From: Candidatus Rokuibacteriota bacterium
GTDB taxonomy: Bacteria > Methylomirabilota > Methylomirabilia > Rokubacteriales > CSP1-6
DNA: 42,029 bases
Reading direction: 5' to 3'
Assembly: GCA_016209385.1 (NCBI GenBank)
Contig: JACQWB010000256.1
Location: forward strand, 1-42,029
The notes under the pieces: generated by a model
Told to the model about the DNA's origin: nothing
Database searches by the model: none
The model's input: the letters and a program-made list of their open reading frames with translations, nothing else
Shown: positions 14,216-21,999 of the stretch, one piece after another
Position numbering within the stretch: position 1 is the first letter of the stretch
Layout: each line of letters begins with the position of its first letter
Translations under genes and position numbers: made by a program

Positions 14216-16252
14216 TCAGGCCGGCGCGACCTCGACCATGGCGTCGAAGGCTGCCTGGCCGGCGGAGAAGGCGAAGAGATCGACGGCGTCGTCGGGGATC
14301 GACGGGCGCCCAGACGTCAGCCGGTTGAGCCCCTCCCACCCGTCGCGCATCCAGACGGTTCCGGGCGGGATTTTCGCCGTGACCCGGGCGCGGGCGCGGA
14401 ACTCGCCGCGCTCGTTGTAGATCCGGATCGCGGCCTCATCCCGGATCCTGCGCGCAGCCGCATCCGACGGCGAGATCCAGAGGTACGGCTCCGGGTCGGC
14501 CTTGGCCAGCGTCGGCAGGGCGCGCCCGTGCTCGTAGAAGCCGTGAAAGTGGGTCAGCGTCCGCCCCTGCCTGAAGGCGAGCGGATAGCTCGACGCGGGC
14601 AACTCCTCGTACACGGGGAGCGGCGGGAGCCCGAGAGCGCGGGCGCGCTCGGAGTAGAACTCGACCTTGCCCGACGGCGTGTGGAAGGCGAGCCCCGGGT
14701 AGGCGACGTGAGAGATCCTGAGGCTGCGGATCCCGCCCTCGGCGCGGAGCGCGGCAACCGTGGCGTGGCCTGTGGACGGATGGTCCAGGATCGCGTCGAT
14801 CGGCCCCTCGTGGGTCTCCCAAGGAAAGAACTCCGCGATCCCGAGCCTGCCCGCAAGCTCCTTCAGGACCCACGCCACCGAGCGCGCCGCGCCCGGCGGA
14901 TCGAGGACCTGGGGCATCAGGTAGAGGTGGGTGTTCGTGCTCTTGCACCCGACCTCCTCGAGCCAGGAGGTGCTCGGCAGGACGACGTCGGCGTACTGGC
15001 GCGCCGTGTCGTTCAGGAACAGGTCGTAGCTCACGACCAGCTCGGCCCGCGCGAGACCCTCGGCGACGCGCCCGGCCTCGGCAAACGACGAGAGCATGTC
15101 GGTCCCGAAGAGCAGCAGCACGCGCACGGTCCCGTCCAGGAGCGCTTGGGTGATCCGAGACATCTGGTTCGGGATGTAGTTCCCCGGCGGGCGCTTCTCG
15201 AGGGCGACGATGCTCGCGAGCGCCTGGCCGTGAGTCGAGCTGCCGTGGCGCGGCCCCAGCCCTCCGCCCGGCACGCCGAGGTTGCCGGTGAGGGCCGGGA
15301 GGCAGCCGACAGCGCGGCCGCCCTGCCAGCCGTTCGCCCCCTTGTGCATGGAGCTGCCGCCGAGGACGATCACCGCGGGCTTGGTCGTCGCGTAGCGGCG
15401 CGCGAGGTCCGTGATCCGCTCGGCGGGAACACCGGTGACGCCGGCCGCCCACGCCGGCGAGCAGGTCTGGACGTGAGCCGCCAGCGCGTCGAAGCCGACC
15501 GTGTGGCGTACAACGAACTCCCGGTCGTGGAGCCCCTCCTCGATGATGACGTGCATCATCGCGAGCGCCAGCGCGGCGTCGGTGCCGGGCCGTAGGAGCA
15601 GAACCTCGTCAGACTGAGATGCGGCCTCGCTCTCCCGCACGTCGATGGTGACGATGTACGCCCCGCGCCGCCGCGCCGCGGCGATGTGGCGCGCGGTGTT
15701 CGGCTGGCTCGCCAGGTTCGCCCCCCAGAGGATGATGAGGGCCGAGTTGATCCCCATGTCCTCCTTGGTATTGGTCTCGAGCACGCCGGTCAGCCCGAGG
15801 CCGAAGGCGCCGAGCCCCCAGCAGATGATCGCCGGACTCCACCACTGGCAGCCGTAGAGGTTGGAGAAGCGGCGGATCAGGTGCGAGTTGAGGCGGGTCC
15901 CGTAGTTGTTGGCGAAGACGCCGTGGCCTGACCATGTCGCGACGGCCTCCCGGCCCACGGCGCGCATCCGCGCAACGATCAGGTCGAGGGCTTCGTCCCA
16001 GCTCGCCTGGCGCCAGGCATCCTCGCTGCGCCGCGCCCGGACCAGCGGATGAAGGAGCCGCCGCGGGTTGCCGATGATGTCGCGCGCCGCGTGGCCGCGG
16101 ACGCACAGAAAGCCCTGGCTATCGGGGTTTTCCGGATCGCCGCTGACCTTGACGACGCGCCCGTCCTCAAGCTCGACCAGCATGCCGCACAGGGTCGGGT
16201 GGCAGTTCATGGGACACATGGTCCGGAAGACGCGGCGCTCACCCTCGACCAT
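14216..16252 (-). CDS. Molybdopterin (bis-MGD) oxidoreductase
   Basis: A 678-residue catalytic subunit of the DMSO reductase/formate dehydrogenase superfamily (COG0243 type). The N-terminus has a 4Fe-4S site: CPMNCHPTLC, with the fourth Cys in FLCVRGHAAR. The spacing Cx3Cx4C is one residue longer than the usual Cx3Cx3C. Mo-cofactor blocks include ILWGANLASQPNTARHI, VTIDVRESEAASQSDEVLLLRPGTDAALALAM, ALTGNLGVPGGG and LPSTSWLEEVGCKST, and the C-terminal dinucleotide-binding domain starts around residue 555 (YPLAFRQGR). There is no Tat signal and no adjacent electron-transfer subunit, so it is probably a cytoplasmic single-subunit enzyme. Substrate unknown. It is separated by 71 bp from the pilus-associated operon on the same strand. 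Confidence 0.92.
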   Translation of the reverse strand: MVEGERRVFRTMCPMNCHPTLCGMLVELEDGRVVKVSGDPENPDSQGFLCVRGHAARDIIGNPRRLLHPLVRARRSEDAWRQASWDEALDLIVARMRAVGREAVATWSGHGVFANNYGTRLNSHLIRRFSNLYGCQWWSPAIICWGLGAFGLGLTGVLETNTKEDMGINSALIILWGANLASQPNTARHIAAARRRGAYIVTIDVRESEAASQSDEVLLLRPGTDAALALAMMHVIIEEGLHDREFVVRHTVGFDALAAHVQTCSPAWAAGVTGVPAERITDLARRYATTKPAVIVLGGSSMHKGANGWQGGRAVGCLPALTGNLGVPGGGLGPRHGSSTHGQALASIVALEKRPPGNYIPNQMSRITQALLDGTVRVLLLFGTDMLSSFAEAGRVAEGLARAELVVSYDLFLNDTARQYADVVLPSTSWLEEVGCKSTNTHLYLMPQVLDPPGAARSVAWVLKELAGRLGIAEFFPWETHEGPIDAILDHPSTGHATVAALRAEGGIRSLRISHVAYPGLAFHTPSGKVEFYSERARALGLPPLPVYEELPASSYPLAFRQGRTLTHFHGFYEHGRALPTLAKADPEPYLWISPSDAAARRIRDEAAIRIYNERGEFRARARVTAKIPPGTVWMRDGWEGLNRLTSGRPSIPDDAVDLFAFSAGQAAFDAMVEVAPA

Positions 16253-16323
16253 GGCTCAAAGGATACCGCGAACCGCCAGCCGCGGAAAAGCCTGGGCTGC
16301 CGATCGGTCCCGGGGGATCGGCC

Positions 16324-17619
16324 CTAGCGTTGACCCGACAGGAGGTCCGCCTTCCACTCGGCCCAGCTAATCCCCTCCGGGAAGCGGAACTTGGTTACCC
16401 TGTCCACGGTCTCGCTGTGCCCGCTGAACCACTCATCCTGCTCCCACAGGATCCCGTGGGGGAAGAGAACCTTTGCCAGGACGAGCTTACCCATCCCCAT
16501 CAGGGAGACCGGCTTCAGGTTGAGCGGACCGGGGTGGCTGTTCCCGGGCAGGTACAGGCTCGGACGCACGTCGCTGACCGCGACCGGAGCTCGGTAGCGA
16601 AGCTCGAACGTGTAGACGCCCGGCTTCAACGGCGGAAGGGAGAAGGCCCCGGCGAACGCGCCCGGCGCGACATCGAGGACCTTCAACGCGACTGTCTGGA
16701 CAGGAGCGTCGAGGCGCTCGGGACTGGCGCGCCAGCTGGCGTTCACCTCCAGGTACAGGCCCTCGGCTCGCTGCGGTGCGTCCACCACCAGGAGGCCCGC
16801 GGCGGGACTCGCCGGGCTGGCGTGCACCGTCACCGTCTCGCTCCGGTGGGCTGGGGCGCCGTTCGACGACGTCTCAGCCCAGAGCCGGAGCACAGGTTCG
16901 AAGGCCTGGACCACCTGGCGAAAGCGTCCGCCGTGGGTACGCACGGCAATCCGGCGCCCGTTTGCGACGAGCCAGATGGCGGAGGCCCCCGGATCCTCCG
17001 AGCGTCCCTCGACGACGATGATCGGGGGCGCGGCGGGCGTCAGTGTATGTCCGTCAGGCGGTGACGTGATCACGATGCCGTGTGACGCACGCGGCGCGAG
17101 AGGCTCAACCTGGAGCGTCACCGGGACCGGGCCCTCCGCCGACAGCTTCGCCTCGGGCGCGGTCGAGGCCTCCGGCAAGACAGGCGCGGCCGGACCGGTC
17201 GGCCGCGGAACCTCGGCCCGCGCTAAGGGAGCGTCGAGTCTCCCCGGAGGCTTCCGACCACTCGGAGCTCGCGGAGCGCGAGTCATCTCCACAGCCGGGG
17301 GCGGCACGGCCGTGGGCATCGGCGACTCCGGCTCGGAGTCGCTCGCACCCGTCTCGATCGTCGCGCTCAAGGCCACCCATGGCGCTTCCTGGAAACTGTC
17401 CAGCGCGGGTCCCCGTGCAGGCGCAACAGCGAAGCGGAACAGGAAGCCCGCGAGCCCTGCGTGGACCAGAAGCGAGCAGGCAAGGGCGAGGCGCTTCCGG
17501 CGGCGGGCCCATCGTCGTGCTCTTTCACGCCGGAGGGTGTCCAGCCGGGGGAACGGATCTTGCCGACGCCCGCCATCTACAGGCAAAGGAAAGCGGCCGC
17601 CCTGCTCATGGCCGGGCAC
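16324..17619 (-). CDS. Single-pass, Pro-rich envelope protein of the pilus-associated operon
   Basis: I do not recognise a family. The 431 residues comprise a basic cytoplasmic N-terminus (RRERARRWARRRKRLALAC), one membrane segment at about 45-65, a long Pro/Ala/Ser-rich stretch to about 175, then a region like a bacterial Ig-type fold (IVITSPPDGHTLTPAAPPII to VTVHASPASP), a second beta-rich part with YTFELRYRAPV, and a C-terminal FRFPEGISWAEWK. The TonB-like layout (anchor, Pro-rich spacer, periplasmic domain) suggests it spans the periplasm. The GTG start lies 18 bp after the lipoprotein stop, with no clear ribosome binding site. It is the last gene in the secretin operon, so a role in anchoring the channel is possible. 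Confidence 0.7.
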   Translation of the reverse strand: MPGHEQGGRFPLPVDGGRRQDPFPRLDTLRRERARRWARRRKRLALACSLLVHAGLAGFLFRFAVAPARGPALDSFQEAPWVALSATIETGASDSEPESPMPTAVPPPAVEMTRAPRAPSGRKPPGRLDAPLARAEVPRPTGPAAPVLPEASTAPEAKLSAEGPVPVTLQVEPLAPRASHGIVITSPPDGHTLTPAAPPIIVVEGRSEDPGASAIWLVANGRRIAVRTHGGRFRQVVQAFEPVLRLWAETSSNGAPAHRSETVTVHASPASPAAGLLVVDAPQRAEGLYLEVNASWRASPERLDAPVQTVALKVLDVAPGAFAGAFSLPPLKPGVYTFELRYRAPVAVSDVRPSLYLPGNSHPGPLNLKPVSLMGMGKLVLAKVLFPHGILWEQDEWFSGHSETVDRVTKFRFPEGISWAEWKADLLSGQR

Positions 17620-17637
17620 TCGTTCTGGGCTGGGGTG

Positions 17638-18537
17638 TTAGCGCTCGCCTCGTCTGCCTGCGAGCGCCGGGACAGGGCTCATCGTGCCCGCTCGGCTGAG
17701 CGGAGCCGCGGGCTCATGTTTCGGAGCGTTGGCGGTGAGCCCGCCGGCCAGCACGGGCGCGCTTTCATTTCGGGCCTCGCCTCGTGGCTGTCCTCGCCTG
17801 CGGCTCGTCCGAAGCCCCTCGGCTCGAACGTCCACGGCTGAAGGCGTCTGAACCGGCCCGGCAGCCCCGTTTGCCGGGACGGGGAGTGTCGGAACGCCGG
17901 AGGAGGCGGGAATCACCAGGATCCCGGAACCTCGCTCAGTGAGCACGGCCGAGGCCGCTTCCGCCGGCTCAGGCGGTGCACGGACAGCACCTCGCATTTC
18001 TTCAAGCTCTGACCTGAGACGCCGGATCTCCCTCTCGAGGGCGGCCAGGGCCTCGCGCTGGGCACCCGGCTCCCGGGACGGCTCGCCGCGGGCGAGAGCC
18101 GTAGCCCCAGCCAGGGAAACAGCGACCTGCTTCAGAATCTCCTCCCCGGTCAGCTTGTCCGCCAGGAGCCGGCCCGCCTCCACCCGTACGGAAAGCCTCG
18201 TCAGCCTGGGCGTGACTGGCGTCAGTTCGGCGCGGACGCTGATTTTCTCCCCGGTCCCCTCCAGCACCCAGGTCTCGGCGCCCCGGTCGGCCTCGCGGAC
18301 TCGGATTTCCAGTCTGGTGAGGGCGTCCCGCGTGGCAGTCCAGGCTGCGGCGAGATCCGCAGCCAGGGTTCGCTCGACAGTCCGGTCGCTGAGCACGTAG
18401 AACCCTGCCACCACCGGTCCCGCCATCATCAGGCCGGCAGAGGCGCACCCGCCGACTCCCAACAGGCCGACGACCAGCGCGACGAGCAGGAGAAGCGTCG
18501 CGGCGTTTCTCGACTTCGCATGCGCTTTTCGTCTCAC
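17638..18537 (-). CDS. Lipoprotein (DUF3568-like) with repeat-encoded C-terminal tail
   Basis: A 299-residue predicted lipoprotein: basic start, hydrophobic LLLLVALVVGLLGVGGC with a VGGC lipobox, then the Gly/Ala-rich GLMMAGPVVAGFYVLSDRTVERTL and an alternating segment ending VRVEAGRLLADKLTGEEILKQVA that looks like the DUF3568 family of small outer-membrane lipoproteins. Residues 175-215 form a short coiled coil (ALEREIRRLRSELEEM). From about residue 240 the frame runs through dispersed repeat copy D, giving an Arg-rich VRAEGLRTSRRRG tail unlikely to be native. The GTG start at 18537 directly follows repeat copy E, whose GGAGGCGAGG may serve as ribosome binding site. Confidence 0.65.
   Translation of the reverse strand: MRRKAHAKSRNAATLLLLVALVVGLLGVGGCASAGLMMAGPVVAGFYVLSDRTVERTLAADLAAAWTATRDALTRLEIRVREADRGAETWVLEGTGEKISVRAELTPVTPRLTRLSVRVEAGRLLADKLTGEEILKQVAVSLAGATALARGEPSREPGAQREALAALEREIRRLRSELEEMRGAVRAPPEPAEAASAVLTERGSGILVIPASSGVPTLPVPANGAAGPVQTPSAVDVRAEGLRTSRRRGQPRGEARNESAPVLAGGLTANAPKHEPAAPLSRAGTMSPVPALAGRRGER
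17770..17838 (-). repeat. Dispersed GC-rich repeat, short form, copy D
   Basis: Located inside the 3' part of the lipoprotein frame. On the + strand it reads CGGGCCTCGCCTCGTGGC, CGCCTGCGGCTCGTCCGAAG, CCCCTCGGCTCGAAC in order. It is in frame, so it adds about 23 Arg-rich residues instead of ending the protein. Confidence 0.7.
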
Positions 18538-18543
18538 GACCGT

Positions 18544-18742
18544 TCGGGCCTCGCCTCCGTCTGATTTGCTCGGGCCTCGCCTCGTCGCTGGCGATGAAGC
18601 GGCCGGCGCCGAAGCGCCTCGGCTCGAACTGCCATGCGTGCGGCTCGTCGGGCGCCCCTCGGCTCGAACTTCTACTCGGGCCTCGCCTCGTGGCGCTCCT
18701 CGCCTGCGGCTCGTCGGGCGCCCCTCGGCTCGAACTGCCATC
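18544..18742 (-). repeat. Dispersed GC-rich repeat, copy E (long plus short unit in tandem)
   Basis: Fills the gap between the OmpA/Pal-like gene and the lipoprotein gene. The long unit (18544-18672) matches copy F over about 130 bp, including the leading CGGGCCTCGCCTCCGTCTG, except for a six-base deletion that removes part of one hairpin arm. The short unit (18675-18742) follows directly. It ends seven nt before the lipoprotein GTG. Confidence 0.8.
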
Positions 18743-18748
18743 CTCGCA

Positions 18749-19762
18749 TTACCTCGTGACCACGAGATGGGCACGCCGGTTCCACTTCCATGCGGACTCG
18801 CCTGGCCCCGGAACAAAGGGTCGCTCCTCGCCGTAACTGATCGTTGACAGGCGGCTCGCCGCAACGCCCGCGGCCACCAGGTAATCGCGCACCGCCTGTG
18901 CCCGACGCTCGCCGAGGGCGAGGTTGTATTCGCTTGTCCCCCGCTCATCGCAGTGACCTTCCACGACCACCCTGGTCTCGAGACGCGCCTTGAGCCACTT
19001 CACGTTCCCATCCAACGTCGCGCGTGCATCATCCCGCAGCTCATAGCGGTCGAAGTCAAAGAAGACATCTTCGAGCCGCGAGATCGCCTCCTTCACCGCG
19101 GGCGCCGGGGACACCGGCGCCTGGGAGACGGGAGACGGAGGGGCGGGGTCCGCGGCGGTCTTGCGGGTCTGAACCCGCTCGAAGCTGACACGCTCGATCG
19201 CCTGCCACGGGATGTCGACGCGCCCCTGCGGCGTCGTCCCGCGCAGGAGCGTGGTCCCCATGTTCACGTAATCCCCCTCGACGCGAGACCCGTCCACCAG
19301 GATCGCGGTGGCCGCGTACCGAAAGTGAGCGGATGCCACGTAGGGCGGGAGCAAGGGCGGCCGGACTGGCTGGCGGAATAAGACCAGACTCGCCATCCTG
19401 GCAAGGGGAACGCGAACCTCGACGCCGGCTCGTGACAGCGTCACGCCCTCCGTCCGCGTGTGACCCTGCTTCGGCTCGGATTGGGTCGCTGGGCTGCTCG
19501 ACTGGAGGAGGCCGGCCATCGGGGAAGGCGGCGCCCCGAACAGGCTTGCCTGAGGAGATGGCGATGGCGCCGGTGGGTAGCCGTCGGTCTGTCGGGATGT
19601 CGGCGTGATCGTGTAAAAGATTTCGAGCGAGGGCTCGGTGAGACGCCACGATTGGCCATCCCAGGTCAGCACCTCGGCAGTCACTTCCTGCGCCGCCGCC
19701 GAGCCGACGCACACCGCGAGCACAACCGCTCCCGCCAGGCTGACCAACGATCTCAGCTCCAC
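18749..19762 (-). CDS. OmpA/Pal-like peptidoglycan-binding envelope protein
   Basis: A 337-residue secreted protein. From the GTG at 19762 (AGAGGGG just upstream) it has a signal peptide, LVSLAGAVVLAVCVGSAAAQ. The middle part is of unknown type, with Pro-rich spacers and a WQAIERVSFERVQ strand. The C-terminal 105 residues are an OmpA domain: VFFDFDRYELRDDARATLD, VVVEGHCDERGTSEYNLALGERRAQAVRDYLV and the closing NRRAHLVVTR, matching Pal, with the Asp and Arg that bind diaminopimelate. There is no lipobox, so it differs from true Pal. It lies 34 bp after the secretin gene and probably ties the secretin to the cell wall. Confidence 0.85.
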   Translation of the reverse strand: MELRSLVSLAGAVVLAVCVGSAAAQEVTAEVLTWDGQSWRLTEPSLEIFYTITPTSRQTDGYPPAPSPSPQASLFGAPPSPMAGLLQSSSPATQSEPKQGHTRTEGVTLSRAGVEVRVPLARMASLVLFRQPVRPPLLPPYVASAHFRYAATAILVDGSRVEGDYVNMGTTLLRGTTPQGRVDIPWQAIERVSFERVQTRKTAADPAPPSPVSQAPVSPAPAVKEAISRLEDVFFDFDRYELRDDARATLDGNVKWLKARLETRVVVEGHCDERGTSEYNLALGERRAQAVRDYLVAAGVAASRLSTISYGEERPFVPGPGESAWKWNRRAHLVVTR

Positions 19763-19796
19763 CAGACCCCTCTTTCCCGCCTCGGCGACCGTCCGC

Positions 19797-21227
19797 TCAC
19801 GGGGCCTCGAGGTTGCTCTTGCCAATGGGGCGTTCCACGACCTCCCCCACCCCACGAATTCCCGGCAGAAGCGTGAACTCCGCCTTCTCGTTCTCCCGCG
19901 GCTCCATCAGCGCTTGAGGGTCGGGGATCGACGCAGAGCCGGGCGGCGGCGGCGTCACCAGCTTCACCGTCACCAGGAAGAGCAGCTCGGTTTCGTTGTT
20001 CTGGAACCGCGTGCTCCTGAAAAGCGCGCCCAGGATCGGGATGTCGCCGAGCAACGGGACCTTGGACACGGACTGCCGGACCTCGTTGTTGACGAGCCCG
20101 GCGATGGCAAAGCTCTCGCCGTCCCTCAGGTTCACGGTGGTGAAGGCGTGGTTCTTTCGCAGCACCGGGATGGCGAACCCCGAGGCGACCAATCCCTGAG
20201 TGAAATCGAGGCTCGAGACCTCCGGCATCACCTTCAGCGTAATGCTCTGATCCTCCTGCACCACGGGGGTGAAGACGAGACCCACCCCGAACTCCTTGAA
20301 CTCGATCGTGATGGTGTTCTCGCGCTGGGCGATGGGATACGGGAACTGACCGCCGGAGAGGAACCTGGCTTCCTTGCCGCTCTGGGTGATCAGGTTGGGC
20401 TTCGCCAGGGTTCGGAGCAGGTTCCGCTCGGCCAAGGCCCGCACGACAGCCGCGTAGTCGCGTTGCCCCGAGGCCAAAAACAAGTCGGTCCCCAGAAATC
20501 CGAAGTCGGGCGTCGAGCGGCCGACCACCGATCGCTTCCCGCTTTCGGTGACTGCCCCGAGCGTTCCGAGAGGAGTCGAGAAGCTGGAGCCCGGGAAGCT
20601 GCCGCCCTGGAGGGCCTGGCCGAGCGCCCGAATACTGAAGCCAAGCTCGCGCAGGGCCTCGCGGGCGACCTCCGCCACATGGATCTGGATCAGCACCTGC
20701 TGTGGCTTGGTATCGGTCAAGCCGACGAGATTGATGACCTTGCCTTTGGGCGCGAAGACGGCAGCGACCTCCGCCGCGGCCGTCATCACCGCCGCGCTGG
20801 ACACCTTCCCGGTGAGGATGATCGCGTCCTTCGCCGGCTGCGCCCGAATCTCGTCGCGGGGGGCGATCTCACTGAGCCGCTCGTTGAGGAGCGCGATGTC
20901 GGACTGGATAACCAGGTCGAAGAACAGGGTCTTCGCCGGGTAGAAGACGACGAGCGACGTGACCCCGACACCCTTGCCGTTGATCAGGATCTGGTTCGGT
21001 GTGATGACGAACACGTCCGCGATGTTGGGGTCGGAAACCGAGACCCGGGTGAACGGTTCTTTCAGCTGGAGCACCTGCGATTTCCCGATGGTCGCCTCGA
21101 GGCGAACAAGCCCTTGCTCGGCCGCGACGCCGGGGCTGGTCACGAGCACCGTCGCGACCAGGAGCCCGAGGACGGTCAGGCTCCGGAGGCCATGGTGTTG
21201 CGCGCGTGCTCCGTCTGCCCGCCTCAC
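19797..21227 (-). CDS. cpaC: Tad/Flp pilus secretin CpaC (RcpA)
   Basis: Outer-membrane channel for the Flp pilus, 476 residues. Order: signal peptide (LTVLGLLVATVLVTSPGVAA), the pilus-formation N-terminal domain with VSVSDPNIADVFVITPNQILINGKGVGVTSLVVF (residues 60-95), a BON-like segment, then the secretin domain from about 260 (AERNLLRTLAKPNLITQSGKEARFLSGG) to the signature VPLLGDIPILGALFRSTRFQNNETELLFLVTVKLV. Typical CpaC length. The ATG overlaps the upstream gene's stop (ATGA), so the two are coupled. The operon starts at a sigma-54 promoter at 21784. It is separated from the assembly genes by a hairpin at 21916. Confidence 0.93.
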   Translation of the reverse strand: MRRADGARAQHHGLRSLTVLGLLVATVLVTSPGVAAEQGLVRLEATIGKSQVLQLKEPFTRVSVSDPNIADVFVITPNQILINGKGVGVTSLVVFYPAKTLFFDLVIQSDIALLNERLSEIAPRDEIRAQPAKDAIILTGKVSSAAVMTAAAEVAAVFAPKGKVINLVGLTDTKPQQVLIQIHVAEVAREALRELGFSIRALGQALQGGSFPGSSFSTPLGTLGAVTESGKRSVVGRSTPDFGFLGTDLFLASGQRDYAAVVRALAERNLLRTLAKPNLITQSGKEARFLSGGQFPYPIAQRENTITIEFKEFGVGLVFTPVVQEDQSITLKVMPEVSSLDFTQGLVASGFAIPVLRKNHAFTTVNLRDGESFAIAGLVNNEVRQSVSKVPLLGDIPILGALFRSTRFQNNETELLFLVTVKLVTPPPPGSASIPDPQALMEPRENEKAEFTLLPGIRGVGEVVERPIGKSNLEAP

Positions 21228-21754
21228 CGGCGAGTCACGCCCTGCGCGCTTCGGCCTGCGTGCGGGTCATCGCTCTCCGTTCGCGCAGAGCCGAGCTCAA
21301 CCCAGAACTGATCGTCGTCGCGGACGAAGAGGTGGCTGGTCACCCTGTCCGCCCGATGGACCAACACCGTATGGGGCTCGGAGCTTCGGATCGGCTCCCG
21401 GCCGGCCAGCGTCGGGGCCGGCTGCACCACCACGTCAACCTGACGGACCTTCCTGGGTGAGAAGACGACCAGCGAGGTGACTCCGGCGGCTTTCCCGTGG
21501 ACCAGGAGCTGGTGGGGGGTGACCACGTGGACGTCCGCAATCTTCGGGTTGGCGACTGACACCTTCGTGAACGCCGCTCCCGGCAGGACGATGAGATGAG
21601 ATTTGTCGACGGTGAGGTAGAGGCGCGTCGGGAGTGGCTCGCCCGCCGGGCCTGGCCCGGGAGCGATGCCCACCAGACCGATCGCGGTCAGGAGTCCCAC
21701 GAGGATCTGGCCGGCGAGGCCGTGCAGTCGCGAACGCATGGATGGTCTCCGCAT
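21224..21754 (-). CDS. Stand-alone pilus N-terminal domain protein (secretin-N-like)
   Basis: A 176-residue secreted protein consisting of a signal peptide (LAGQILVGLLTAIGLVGIAPG) and one copy of the same N-terminal domain found in CpaC: VSVANPKIADVHVVTPHQLLVHGKAAGVTSLVVF, nearly parallel to the secretin's own VSVSDPNIADVFVITPNQIL. A C-terminal stretch of about 60 residues has no match I recognise. Starts at 21754 or 21739 are both possible. It overlaps cpaC by 4 bp. It looks like a duplication of the secretin N-domain; it could form an extra periplasmic ring or act as a pilotin-like partner. First gene behind the sigma-54 promoter. Confidence 0.82.
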   Translation of the reverse strand: MRRPSMRSRLHGLAGQILVGLLTAIGLVGIAPGPGPAGEPLPTRLYLTVDKSHLIVLPGAAFTKVSVANPKIADVHVVTPHQLLVHGKAAGVTSLVVFSPRKVRQVDVVVQPAPTLAGREPIRSSEPHTVLVHRADRVTSHLFVRDDDQFWVELGSARTESDDPHAGRSAQGVTRR

Positions 21755-21783
21755 GGGAATCGGCTCCGACGCGCGCTTACGTG

Positions 21784-21799
21784 TGCAGAGTCCATGCCA
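21784..21799 (-). promoter_or_regulatory. Sigma-54 promoter of the secretin operon
   Basis: On the - strand: TGGCATGGACTCTGCA, matching the -24/-12 consensus TGGCACG-N4-TTGCA with the essential GG and GC exactly ten bases apart. Transcription should begin near 21773, about 19 nt upstream of the first start codon. Confidence 0.75.
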
Positions 21800-21850
21800 G
21801 ACGCCAAGGTACGTCAAGTCGCCTCCTTGCGCCCTCGAGGGGCGATGAAT

Positions 21851-21889
21851 CGTCGCAGGCTGCGACAGAAGCCTGTCGCATCTGTCGCG
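21851..21889 (-). promoter_or_regulatory. Enhancer (UAS) for the NtrC-type activator, secretin operon
   Basis: GTCGCA-GGC-TGCGAC palindrome centred at 21859, then half-sites TGTCGCA (21874) and TGTCGCG (21883). The centre is 60 bp upstream of the -24 element, the identical distance seen at the flp enhancer, and the half-sites also align without gaps. Confidence 0.75.
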
Positions 21890-21915
21890 CTCAGAACACA
21901 TCGGAATAGAGTGCT

Positions 21916-21941
21916 CGGAGGGGGGCTCCGCCCCCCTTCCG
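21916..21941 (-). terminator. GC-rich hairpin between methyltransferase and secretin operon
   Basis: Stem AGGGGGGC/GCCCCCCT extended by CGG/CCG, loop GGA. It sits 59 bp past the stop of the methyltransferase gene and ahead of the sigma-54 enhancer, so it could insulate the two operons. No T-run follows, so a rho-independent terminator is not certain. Confidence 0.5.
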
Positions 21942-21999
21942 ATGCCTCCCCCTCGATTGCGCGGGCCAAGCCCGCGCTCGAACCAGATTTTTCCGGAGA

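Noticed and set aside
18544-18742. Repeats at regular distance, considered as a CRISPR array
   Set aside because: Only two tandem units, unequal length, no unique spacers of constant size, and the same blocks occur singly elsewhere; no cas genes.
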